15,371 nucleotides of DNA from JASMHC01 sp042092935 (GTDB lineage: Bacteria > Pseudomonadota > Alphaproteobacteria > Rhodobacterales > Rhodobacteraceae). Location: contig JBELFK010000065.1 of the NCBI GenBank assembly GCA_042092935.1, positions 1 through 15,371 on the forward strand, given 5' to 3'. Positions within the stretch are counted from its first letter, which is position 1, and the number at the start of each line of letters is the position of its first letter. This document shows, piece by piece, positions 1-6,576 of this stretch. Both the position numbers and the translations under genes were made by a program. Under the pieces are notes generated by a model that searched no databases, was not told the DNA's origin, and saw only the letters and a list, made by a program, of their open reading frames with translations.

Positions 1-1700
1 TACGCGAAATTGATGCGCTCGACGGCGTCATGGCGCGGGTCGCGGATAAAGCCGGTATCCAGTTTCGACTGTTGAACCGTCGCAAAGGCCCAGCGGTGCA
101 AGGGCCGCGCGCACAAGCGGATCGCAAAATCTACCGACGTGAGATGCTCAAGCTGACAGAAGCGCAAAATAATCTGGAGATTGTCGAAGGAGAAGCAGCG
201 GACTTTATCATGGACGGCGGCCGTGTTTCGGGGGCGGTTCTTGCTGATGGAACCGAGATCCGTTCCAAGGCCGTTGTGCTGACAACCGGCACATTCCTGC
301 GCGGCGTTGTTCACATAGGTCCAGAAAAGCACGAAGCCGGGCGGATGGGGGACAAGCCTTCGGTCAAGCTGGCCGAGCGTATCGATGAATTCAATCTGCC
401 GCTGGGGCGTCTGAAAACCGGCACGCCCCCGAGGCTCGATGGTCGCACGATCAAATGGGATTTGCTGGACGAGCAACCCGGCGACGACGATCCGGTCTTG
501 TTTTCCTTTCTTTCCAAAGGTGTGTCGGCGCCTCAGGTTGTGTGTGGCATCACGCATACAAACGAAAAGACTCACCAGATCATTCGCGATAACCTTGATA
601 AATCCGCGATGTACGGCGGCCATATCGATGGGATTGGTCCGCGATATTGCCCCTCGATTGAGGACAAAATCGTTCGTTTCGCCGATAAAACCTCGCACCA
701 GATCTTTCTCGAGCCGGAGGGCGCGGATGATTACACGGTGTATCCAAACGGAATTTCAACGTCGCTGCCTGTCGATGTCCAAGAGGATTACGTTCATTCG
801 ATCTATGGACTTGAGGACGCGGTGATCCTTCAACCGGGCTACGCGATTGAATATGACTACATCGACCCTCGCGCTTTGCGACGCACGCTTGAGGTTAAGA
901 CGGTCCAAGGGCTCTATTTTGCTGGTCAGATCAATGGAACAACGGGCTACGAAGAGGCTGCGGCGCAGGGCCTTGTCGCCGGATTGAACGCCGCGCTGGC
1001 GTCTCAGGATCGAGATGCGGTAACTTTTAGCCGCACGGACAGTTATATCGGCGTGATGATCGATGACCTTGTGACGCGAGGGGTAACCGAACCCTATCGC
1101 ATGTTTACATCTCGGGCCGAGTTCCGTTTGGCGCTAAGGGCAGACAATGCAGATCAAAGGCTTACCCCGCTGGGCCTCACGCTTGGGTGTGTCGGAGTTG
1201 AGCGTCGTGCCGCCTTTGAGGACAAGATGGAGCGTCTCGGGTCGGCAAAAGCGCTGATTACCGAAAACGCATACACGCCGACCGAGCTTCAAGCCGCTGG
1301 CCTAAGTGTGACACAGGACGGAACACGTCGAACGGGGTATGATTTGTTGTCATTTCCTGATTTCACCTTTGATACGCTCATCGGTCTTGACCCCGCGCTG
1401 GCAGGTGTTGACGAAGACATCAAACTACAGCTTTCGCGCGATGCGCTTTACCACCACTATATTGAGCGCCAGAAAAGAGACGTCGAAGCTGTGAAGCGCG
1501 ACGAGGGTCAGATCATTCCTCAGGACTTTGATTTCCTTGCGCTCGAAGGCCTGTCGAACGAACTAAAATCCAAACTTGAAAAGGTGCGCCCTGAAACGCT
1601 GGGGCAGGCGGGCCGTATTGATGGCATGACTCCGGCGGCGCTGACGCTGCTTTTGGCGAAGCTGCGGCAGAAGGTCAGAAAGCAGGCCGCGAATGAGTGA
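1..1700 (+). CDS. mnmG: tRNA uridine-5-carboxymethylaminomethyl modification enzyme MnmG (GidA), 5' end missing
   Basis: This is the FAD-dependent subunit that works with MnmE to install the 5-carboxymethylaminomethyl group on the wobble uridine (U34) of certain tRNAs. The reading frame is already open at base 3 and the gene begins upstream. About 566 residues are visible; the family is usually about 620-630, so roughly 60 residues, including the N-terminal glycine-rich FAD loop, are absent. Both family signatures are present: GPRYCPSIEDK (bases 636-668) with its conserved Cys, and AGQINGTTGYEEAAAQG (921-971). Other conserved blocks are RRKGPAVQGPRAQADR near the visible start, LTTGTFLRG, GRLKTGTPPR, and the C-terminal region TSRAEFRL. 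The stop codon lies inside the start of rsmG (8-base overlap), so the two are co-transcribed and probably coupled. No frameshift is seen. In related genomes mnmE normally lies just upstream. Confidence 0.97.
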   Translation, partial: REIDALDGVMARVADKAGIQFRLLNRRKGPAVQGPRAQADRKIYRREMLKLTEAQNNLEIVEGEAADFIMDGGRVSGAVLADGTEIRSKAVVLTTGTFLRGVVHIGPEKHEAGRMGDKPSVKLAERIDEFNLPLGRLKTGTPPRLDGRTIKWDLLDEQPGDDDPVLFSFLSKGVSAPQVVCGITHTNEKTHQIIRDNLDKSAMYGGHIDGIGPRYCPSIEDKIVRFADKTSHQIFLEPEGADDYTVYPNGISTSLPVDVQEDYVHSIYGLEDAVILQPGYAIEYDYIDPRALRRTLEVKTVQGLYFAGQINGTTGYEEAAAQGLVAGLNAALASQDRDAVTFSRTDSYIGVMIDDLVTRGVTEPYRMFTSRAEFRLALRADNADQRLTPLGLTLGCVGVERRAAFEDKMERLGSAKALITENAYTPTELQAAGLSVTQDGTRRTGYDLLSFPDFTFDTLIGLDPALAGVDEDIKLQLSRDALYHHYIERQKRDVEAVKRDEGQIIPQDFDFLALEGLSNELKSKLEKVRPETLGQAGRIDGMTPAALTLLLAKLRQKVRKQAANE

Positions 1701-2307
1701 TCGCGAGATTGGCCTCGATGTTTCACGTGAAACAACCGAGCGGTTGGAGCATTACCTGGCGATGCTGGAGAAGTGGAATCCGGCCATTAATCTTGTTTCC
1801 AAGTCAACGATTACCAACGCCTGGTCGCGCCATTTTAAGGATTCAATTCAGCTGTATCAGCACGCCCCCAAAGGCTGGTCCCACTGGGCGGATTTGGGCA
1901 GCGGAGGCGGTTTCCCCGGGGCGGTTATCGCTATTTTGGCCAATGAATTAAGGCCGGGTGCGCGGGTCACGCTTGTCGAAAGCGATCAGCGCAAAGCGGC
2001 GTTTCTACGCAGCGTGTTGCGAGAAACCGAGGTTTCCGGCACCGTTGCAGCCAAACGCATCGAGATCGCCGAACCGCTGGCTGCGGACGTTATTTCAGCG
2101 CGCGCGCTTGCTGACCTGACCACGTTGCTCGGTTTCGCAGAGCGCCATGGAAGGAACGAAGCGACATACCTGTTTCCCAAAGGTATCAACTGGGAAAAAG
2201 AGCTTCGCATCGCGCAAGAATCGTGGAAATTCACCTACTGCGCGATTACAAGTGAAACCGACCCGAACGCGACAATCCTGAAGATCGGAGATCTTGCCCG
2301 TGCCTGA
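1693..2307 (+). CDS. rsmG: 16S rRNA (guanine-N7) methyltransferase RsmG (GidB)
   Basis: RsmG is a SAM-dependent methyltransferase that makes m7G at the conserved position (527 in E. coli numbering) of 16S rRNA; loss in other species gives low-level streptomycin resistance. The protein is 204 residues, close to the 207 of E. coli. The N-terminal family pattern VSRET followed by WNPAINLVS is present. The Rossmann SAM loop reads ADLGSGGGFPG, followed by LVESDQRKAAFL, the acidic strand and helix that bind SAM, and by ISARALADL and FPKG further on. The ATG at 1693 overlaps the mnmG stop (ATGAGTGA); AGG at 1684-1686, six bases upstream, could serve as ribosome binding site. Codons 9-14 contain a perfect parS palindrome, so this stretch is under both protein-coding and ParB-binding constraint. 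The stop overlaps the parA start by 8 bases. Confidence 0.96.
   Translation: MSDREIGLDVSRETTERLEHYLAMLEKWNPAINLVSKSTITNAWSRHFKDSIQLYQHAPKGWSHWADLGSGGGFPGAVIAILANELRPGARVTLVESDQRKAAFLRSVLRETEVSGTVAAKRIEIAEPLAADVISARALADLTTLLGFAERHGRNEATYLFPKGINWEKELRIAQESWKFTYCAITSETDPNATILKIGDLARA
1719..1734. promoter_or_regulatory. parS: parS centromere-like site (ParB-binding palindrome) inside rsmG
   Basis: The 16 bases TGTTTCACGTGAAACA form a perfect inverted repeat and match the conserved chromosomal parS sequence recognised by ParB/Spo0J/Noc-family proteins in many bacteria. The site is read in frame as part of rsmG codons 9-14 (D-V-S-R-E-T). It lies about 1.4 kb upstream of parB and 0.6 kb upstream of parA. 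ParB dimers load here as CTP-dependent clamps, spread, and are moved by ParA. It is the only perfect copy seen in the window. The other CACGTG core noticed (about 12895, in maeB) lacks the flanking arms. Confidence 0.93.
2287..2290 (+). promoter_or_regulatory. Ribosome binding site that selects the parA GTG start
   Basis: GGAG lies nine bases before the GTG at 2300, a normal spacing. It is only three bases before the upstream in-frame TTG at 2294, which is too close. This favours GTG 2300, the start that overlaps the rsmG stop by eight bases, over the longer reading. Confidence 0.55.
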
Positions 2308-3103
2308 AGCCCCCTCTAAAATGCCGCGCATTATGTCGATCGCCAACCAAAAAGGCGGGGTTGGCAAGACGACGACGGCAATTAATTTGGCGGCTGCCTT
2401 GGCAGAGCTAGGCTTCAAGGTGCTCGTTGTTGATCTCGACCCTCAGGGGAATGCGTCAACCGGTTTGGGAATTGGTAGCACGTCTCGGGAAATTACGACC
2501 TACGATCTGTTGGTGGATGACGTTGATCTCGGCAAGGCGATCCAGCAGACCGCGACGGAAAACCTGTCGATTATACCTGCGACAACTGATCTGAGCTCAG
2601 CCGACATGGAGTTGTTTTCAAACGACAATCGCTCGTCGCTGTTGAAGACGGCGTTGCGGTCACAAGCCCTTGAAAATATGGGGTTTGACTATGTATTGGT
2701 CGATTGCCCGCCGTCGCTCAGCTTGCTGACAGTGAACGCGATGGTTGCATCGGATTCGGTTCTCGTCCCCCTTCAGAGCGAGTTTTTTGCGCTCGAGGGC
2801 CTGTCTCAACTAATGTTAACGATTCGAGAGGTGCGCCAGACCGCGAACCCCAAACTGCGCATCGAAGGCGTGGTGTTGACGATGTACGATCAGCGCAACA
2901 ACCTTTCTCAGATGGTGGATGAGGACGCGCGCGAGCATTTGGGCGAGCTTGTGTTTGAAACGCGAATACCGCGGAACGTGCGCGTGTCCGAGGCGCCATC
3001 ATTTGCGCAGCCGGTTTTGGCTTATGATACGAATTCAAAGGGCGCGACGGCGTATCGCGACCTCGCAAAAGAAATACGAAGCCGCCACACAAAGGCGACG
3101 TAA
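2300..3103 (+). CDS. parA: Chromosome-partitioning ATPase ParA
   Basis: ParA is a deviant Walker ATPase that binds the nucleoid nonspecifically as an ATP-bound dimer and pulls ParB-parS complexes apart after origin replication. With the GTG start the protein is 267 residues. The deviant Walker A motif KGGVGKTT (residues 18-25, signature Lys plus catalytic Lys) sits near the N-terminus. It is followed by the A' motif VVDLDPQGN and the Walker B strand YVLVDCPPS, then the conserved LVPLQSEFFALEGL segment. A TTG at 2294 would add two residues, and an ATG at 2321 is also possible, but spacing to GGAG favours GTG. It follows rsmG with an 8-base overlap and precedes parB by 17 bases. This is the usual chromosomal (not plasmid) Soj-type arrangement, supported by a short N-terminus without a helix-turn-helix domain. 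Confidence 0.96.
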   Translation: MPEAPSKMPRIMSIANQKGGVGKTTTAINLAAALAELGFKVLVVDLDPQGNASTGLGIGSTSREITTYDLLVDDVDLGKAIQQTATENLSIIPATTDLSSADMELFSNDNRSSLLKTALRSQALENMGFDYVLVDCPPSLSLLTVNAMVASDSVLVPLQSEFFALEGLSQLMLTIREVRQTANPKLRIEGVVLTMYDQRNNLSQMVDEDAREHLGELVFETRIPRNVRVSEAPSFAQPVLAYDTNSKGATAYRDLAKEIRSRHTKAT

Positions 3104-3120
3104 GGTTGGAAAGACAAAAC

Positions 3121-4023
3121 ATGGCTAAGAAAAAGGGTTTGGGGCGCGGCTTGTCCGCATTGATGGCCGATGTTGCAGAGACACCGGTAACAACGCCCGA
3201 GACGGTAAGCGACGATAGCACCCGCAGATCCGATATGCGTGTGCCCATCGAAAAGATCGTGCCTAACCCTGACCAGCCACGGCAAACCTTTGTTGAAAGC
3301 GACCTCAACGATCTCGCCAATTCCATCCGAGAGAAGGGAGTCATTCAGCCGCTGATCGTTCGCGCCGTTGGCGATGAGTTTCAGATTGTTGCGGGTGAGC
3401 GCAGGTGGCGGGCGGCTCAGATCGCGCAGCTTCACGATTTGCCGGTTCTGGTGCGCAATCTGGACGACACTGAGGTTCTCGAGATTGCGATTATCGAAAA
3501 CATTCAACGCGCCGACTTGAATGCCGTGGAAGAGGCCCTCGGATACCGTCAACTTATGGACAAGTTCGGCCACACGCAGGAGAAAATGGCCGAAGCGCTT
3601 GGCAAGAGCCGTAGCCACATCGCGAACCTCTTGCGTCTTTTGAACCTGCCGGACAGTGTGCAGGGCTTTTTGCGGGACGGAAAGCTCAGCACTGGGCACG
3701 CGCGCGCACTGGTCACGGCAGAGAACCCAGAGAGTCTTGCGAAAAAGGTTATTTCAGGCGGGCTGTCGGTTCGACAGACCGAATCCCTCGTGAAAAACGA
3801 AGGGCAGGGCAAGCCAGCCAAGCCTAAAACCACAAGGTCGGCTGGCAATCGCGATGCAGACACCATCGCGCTTGAGGGCGACTTATCGGCGGCTTTGGGG
3901 ATGAAGGTGTCGCTGAATCACCCGTCTGGGGCGGCATCAGGGTCGATTACGATCAAATACGACAGCCTCGATCAACTCGATGATCTTTGCATGCTGCTGA
4001 CGAAGCCGTCGTCAAGCGAGTAA
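3121..4023 (+). CDS. parB: Chromosome-partitioning protein ParB
   Basis: ParB is a parS-binding CTPase clamp that marks the origin region and is the partner of ParA. The protein is 300 residues. The N-terminal tail KKKGLGRGLSALM is typical; such tails contact ParA and carry the stimulating basic residues. The CTP-binding ParB/Srx domain contains the GERRWRAAQIA box and ENIQRADLNAVEEA. The central helix-turn-helix region (EKMAEALGKSRSHIANLLRLLNLP) reads the parS site, and after a basic linker (KPAKPKTTR) comes the C-terminal dimerisation domain. ATG 3121 is preferred over the in-frame TTG at 3106 because it gives the conserved N-terminus and is preceded by GGAAAG at a workable distance. The parS in rsmG is the obvious target. 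The 3' end overlaps the convergent hemW by 12 bases. Confidence 0.96.
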   Translation: MAKKKGLGRGLSALMADVAETPVTTPETVSDDSTRRSDMRVPIEKIVPNPDQPRQTFVESDLNDLANSIREKGVIQPLIVRAVGDEFQIVAGERRWRAAQIAQLHDLPVLVRNLDDTEVLEIAIIENIQRADLNAVEEALGYRQLMDKFGHTQEKMAEALGKSRSHIANLLRLLNLPDSVQGFLRDGKLSTGHARALVTAENPESLAKKVISGGLSVRQTESLVKNEGQGKPAKPKTTRSAGNRDADTIALEGDLSAALGMKVSLNHPSGAASGSITIKYDSLDQLDDLCMLLTKPSSSE

Positions 4024-5166
4024 CTCTCGCAGAATGCCGTTCAGCACTGGGCGGCCCTTGGTCGTGGCGCGAATTGAGGTGTCCGTGGCGTCAATGAGGC
4101 CCAGTTCGGTCAGTCCATTCAGGGCGTCCACATCAAGCGAATGTCCGCTAAGCTGTTGATAACGCTCAATATTACTGCCCTCAGACAGGCGCAGACTCAT
4201 CATCAGGTACTCGACGGCCTGATCCTCACCGGTTAGCAAAGAGCGGTTTTTGTCGCCATTGCCCGCTTCGGCGGCCTTCAGCCATGCACCGGGGGCGAGC
4301 AAAGAGTCGGTTGCGTATCGCAACCCCCCCAAAGTCACCCGCCCATGTGCGCCCGGACCAATTCCGATATAGTCTCCGTAGCGCCAATAGATCAGATTGT
4401 GGTGGCTTTCCTGACCCTTTTGGGCGTGATTAGACACTTCATAGGCCGCAAGGCCCGCCGCGCTGCAAACCTCTTGTGTGATAAGGTACATGTCGGCCGC
4501 ATCGTCATCCTCGGGCAAGCCGCGCAGCTTTCCCGCGTTGTAGCGATCGCCAAAAGCCGTGCCTTCTTCGATGGTTAGCTGGTAAAGTGAAAGGTGGTCG
4601 ACGCCCATAGACAGGGCCTCTGACAGCTCGGCGGTCCAATCTGACAGAGTCTGATCCTGACGCGCATAAATCAGGTCAAAACTGACGCGATCAAAGGATT
4701 TCTTAGCAATATCAAACGCTTGTCGCGCTTCCTCGACCGAGTGAAGCCTGCCGAGGCGTTTAAGGTCTCGGTCGTTCAGGGCCTGAAACCCCATTGAGAC
4801 ACGATTGACCCCGGCTTGGGCGTAGCCATCGAAGCGGGCAGCTTCAACCGATCCTGGATTGGCTTCAAGCGTGACTTCCAGATCGTTCGCCATGGGCCAG
4901 TGTGCGCGCACCTCGTCAAGAATGGCGTGCACAGTTTTGGGCTTCATCAAGCTGGGGGTGCCGCCACCGAAGAAGATGGTATTCAGGACGCGGCCCTTTG
5001 TTTCTTCCGCATACCGTTTGATTTCAGACACATAAGCCTTAACCCAACGGTCTTGGTCAATTGTTTCGGCAACATGAGAATTGAAGTCGCAATAGGGGCA
5101 TTTGGACTGGCAAAAGGGCCAGTGAAAATAGAGACCAAAGCCCCCGTTGCGCCAATCCTCAGCCAA
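4012..5166 (-). CDS. hemW: Radical SAM heme chaperone HemW
   Basis: HemW was formerly annotated as oxygen-independent coproporphyrinogen III oxidase; characterised members bind heme and deliver it to respiratory proteins. The 384-residue protein has the radical SAM cysteine motif CQSKCPYC (Cys19, Cys23, Cys26), which binds the 4Fe-4S cluster. The motif continues as CDF rather than the CxC of true HemN dehydrogenases, which points to HemW. The SAM-binding glycine motif FFGGGTPSL and the family segments VSFDLIYARQDQT and LSLYQLTIEEGT are present. The start is TTG 5166, within an 8-base overlap with the rdgB stop (TTGGCTGA). No good Shine-Dalgarno sequence is visible, so translation probably depends on coupling with rdgB. 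It is the last gene of the rph-rdgB-hemW unit, and its final codons overlap the convergent parB by 12 bases. Confidence 0.94.
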   Translation of the reverse strand: MAEDWRNGGFGLYFHWPFCQSKCPYCDFNSHVAETIDQDRWVKAYVSEIKRYAEETKGRVLNTIFFGGGTPSLMKPKTVHAILDEVRAHWPMANDLEVTLEANPGSVEAARFDGYAQAGVNRVSMGFQALNDRDLKRLGRLHSVEEARQAFDIAKKSFDRVSFDLIYARQDQTLSDWTAELSEALSMGVDHLSLYQLTIEEGTAFGDRYNAGKLRGLPEDDDAADMYLITQEVCSAAGLAAYEVSNHAQKGQESHHNLIYWRYGDYIGIGPGAHGRVTLGGLRYATDSLLAPGAWLKAAEAGNGDKNRSLLTGEDQAVEYLMMSLRLSEGSNIERYQQLSGHSLDVDALNGLTELGLIDATDTSIRATTKGRPVLNGILRELLA

Positions 5167-5767
5167 AACAGCCAGCGACCAATTTGGCGAAAGCGTCTGC
5201 GCGATGACTCATCGATTTTTTGCGTGCGGGGTCCATTTCGCCGAAGGTTTCGGATTCTCCGTTCGGCTGAAAGATCGGGTCGAACCCAAAGCCCTCGGCG
5301 CCGCGCATCGGCCAAACAACCTGCCCGTCAACGCGCCCCTCAAAGATTTCGTCATGCCCGTCGGGCCACGCCAGGCAAAGCGTGCAGTTGAACGCCGCGC
5401 GACGTGGGGCGGGCGCTTGCTTTTCTTCCAACAGGGTCCAGACCTTGGTCATCGCCATTGGAAAATCGCGACCGCTTGGGGTTTCGGCCCAGTCGGCAGT
5501 GTAAACACCGGGCGCGCCATCCAAAGCCTCAACCGTGATGCCGCTGTCATCGGACAAAGCGGGCAGGCCGGTTGATCTGGCTGCGAAATGCGCCTTGATC
5601 CGGGCGTTGCCGACAAATGTGCTTTCTGTTTCTTCAGGCTCGTCCAGATTGTGATCGGCGGCAGAGGTTACGGTCACGCCATAGGGCTTCATTAGCTCCG
5701 CCATTTCGCGCAGCTTGCCTTGGTTGTGACTGGCAATAACCAGCTTGTCGCCGTCAAACCTACGCAC
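5159..5767 (-). CDS. rdgB: dITP/XTP pyrophosphatase RdgB (HAM1 family)
   Basis: RdgB hydrolyses noncanonical purine triphosphates (dITP, XTP, ITP) to the monophosphate and pyrophosphate, so they are not built into DNA or RNA. With the GTG 5767 start the protein is 202 residues, near the 197 of E. coli. The substrate-binding motif SHNQGKLREM is near the N-terminus. The metal and catalytic region ALSDDSGI is followed by LDGAPGVYTADWA, and the C-terminal GFGFDPIF and SHRADAF blocks are complete. The frame stays open up to a TTG at 5791, but GTG 5767 gives the usual N-terminus (RRFDGDKLVIAS), has AAAAGG nine bases upstream (5777-5782), and makes an 8-base overlap with the rph stop (GTGCGTAG) like the other junctions here. 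The stop overlaps hemW by 8 bases. Confidence 0.93.
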   Translation of the reverse strand: MRRFDGDKLVIASHNQGKLREMAELMKPYGVTVTSAADHNLDEPEETESTFVGNARIKAHFAARSTGLPALSDDSGITVEALDGAPGVYTADWAETPSGRDFPMAMTKVWTLLEEKQAPAPRRAAFNCTLCLAWPDGHDEIFEGRVDGQVVWPMRGAEGFGFDPIFQPNGESETFGEMDPARKKSMSHRADAFAKLVAGCFG

Positions 5768-6476
5768 CGGTTGCAGCCTTTTGTGCGGCAACCAGTTCAG
5801 CGACGCCTTTGTCTGCGAGGTCCATCAACTGGTTCATCTGGTCACGGCTAAAGGTCGCGCCCTCGGCGGACATTTGAACTTCGATCAACTGACCGGAACC
5901 GAGCATGACAAAATTGCCGTCTGTGCCTGCCTCGCTGTCTTCGGGATAGTCGAGATCGAGCACAGGTTGGCCCGCGTAGATCCCACAGGACACCGCGGCC
6001 ACGGGATCAACCAGAGGGTCAGAGGTGATGTCGCCAGCCTTAAGCAGCTTGTTCACCGCGAGGCGCAACGCAACCCAACCGCCGGTGATCGAAGCACAGC
6101 GGGTGCCGCCGTCGGCTTGGATCACGTCGCAGTCAACGGTGATCTGGCGTTCGCCCAAGGCAACGCGGTCAACGCCTGCGCGAAGCGAGCGCCCGATCAG
6201 GCGCTGGATTTCCACGGTGCGACCGCCCTGTTTTCCGGCCGCAGCCTCGCGGCGCATCCGAGAAGAGGTTGAGCGGGGCAGCATGCCGTACTCAGCCGTC
6301 ACCCAGCCAAGGCCAGACCCTTTGATGAATGGCGGAACCCGAGACTCGAGCGACGCGGTGCACAAAACATGCGTGTCACCCATTTTAATCAAGCAAGAGC
6401 CTTCGGCGTGTTTCGTGACATTTGTTTCAATAGAAACCGCGCGCATCTCATCTAGTTTTCTGGCTGAAGGTCGCAT
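5760..6476 (-). CDS. rph: Ribonuclease PH (tRNA nucleotidyltransferase)
   Basis: RNase PH is a phosphorolytic 3'-5' exoribonuclease that trims the 3' extension of tRNA precursors and acts on other structured RNAs as a hexamer. From ATG 6476 the protein is 238 residues, the same as the E. coli enzyme. It begins with the family pattern MRPSARKLDEMR. Conserved blocks follow in order: CLIKMGDTHVLC, GWVTAEYGMLPRST, GGRTVEIQRLIGRSLRA (phosphate-binding Arg region), ITVDCDVIQADGGTR, DLDYPEDS and GNFVMLGSGQLIEVQ. The frame remains open upstream, but those codons do not resemble the family. An AAAGGGA Shine-Dalgarno sequence lies six bases before ATG 6476. It heads the rph-rdgB-hemW unit and is divergent from hrcA across a 100-base intergenic region. 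Confidence 0.96.
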   Translation of the reverse strand: MRPSARKLDEMRAVSIETNVTKHAEGSCLIKMGDTHVLCTASLESRVPPFIKGSGLGWVTAEYGMLPRSTSSRMRREAAAGKQGGRTVEIQRLIGRSLRAGVDRVALGERQITVDCDVIQADGGTRCASITGGWVALRLAVNKLLKAGDITSDPLVDPVAAVSCGIYAGQPVLDLDYPEDSEAGTDGNFVMLGSGQLIEVQMSAEGATFSRDQMNQLMDLADKGVAELVAAQKAATGA

Positions 6477-6499
6477 GAATAATCCCTTTGTCGTTTCGA

Positions 6500-6527
6500 T
6501 TGGGGATACAGGGCCGTGCCCTATAAA
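6500..6527 (+). promoter_or_regulatory. Possible promoter for hrcA-grpE
   Basis: TTGGGG (6500-6505), a 16-base spacer and TATAAA (6522-6527) form a weak sigma-70-like promoter that would start transcription about 40 bases before the hrcA ATG. A second arrangement, TTGACC (6539-6544) with TTTAAT (6561-6566), has better hexamers but would start almost at the ATG. No convincing heat-shock sigma factor promoter and no CIRCE element was found in the 100 bases between rph and hrcA. Confidence 0.3.
6510..6522. repeat. 13-base inverted repeat in the rph/hrcA divergent promoter region
   Basis: AGGGC-CGT-GCCCT is a perfect inverted repeat with 5-base arms and a 3-base centre. It sits between the two divergent start codons and touches the TATAAA box proposed for hrcA. 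Its position fits an operator, but it is short and GC-rich, so chance is possible. It does not resemble the CIRCE element bound by HrcA. Confidence 0.3.
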
Positions 6528-6576
6528 CGCAAGCCCGATTGACCTTTCTGCGGAAGGCTCTTTAATTGGCGGTGAT

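Noticed and set aside
5768..5791. TTG 5791 as the rdgB start.
   Set aside because: It would give a 32-base overlap with rph and a nonstandard N-terminus. GTG 5767 has a better-placed AAAAGG and the usual start of the family.
6423..6438. A parS-like sequence (TGTTTCAATAGAAACC) inside the 5' end of rph.
   Set aside because: It matches 12 of 16 positions but loses the central CACGTG core that ParB requires, so it is probably chance in a V-S-I-E-T codon run.
6475..6576. A longer HrcA starting at ATG 6475, or further upstream through the rph antisense frame.
   Set aside because: The added residues do not resemble HrcA N-termini, and the stretch holds the rph ribosome binding site and the promoters. 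ATG 6577 gives the usual family length.
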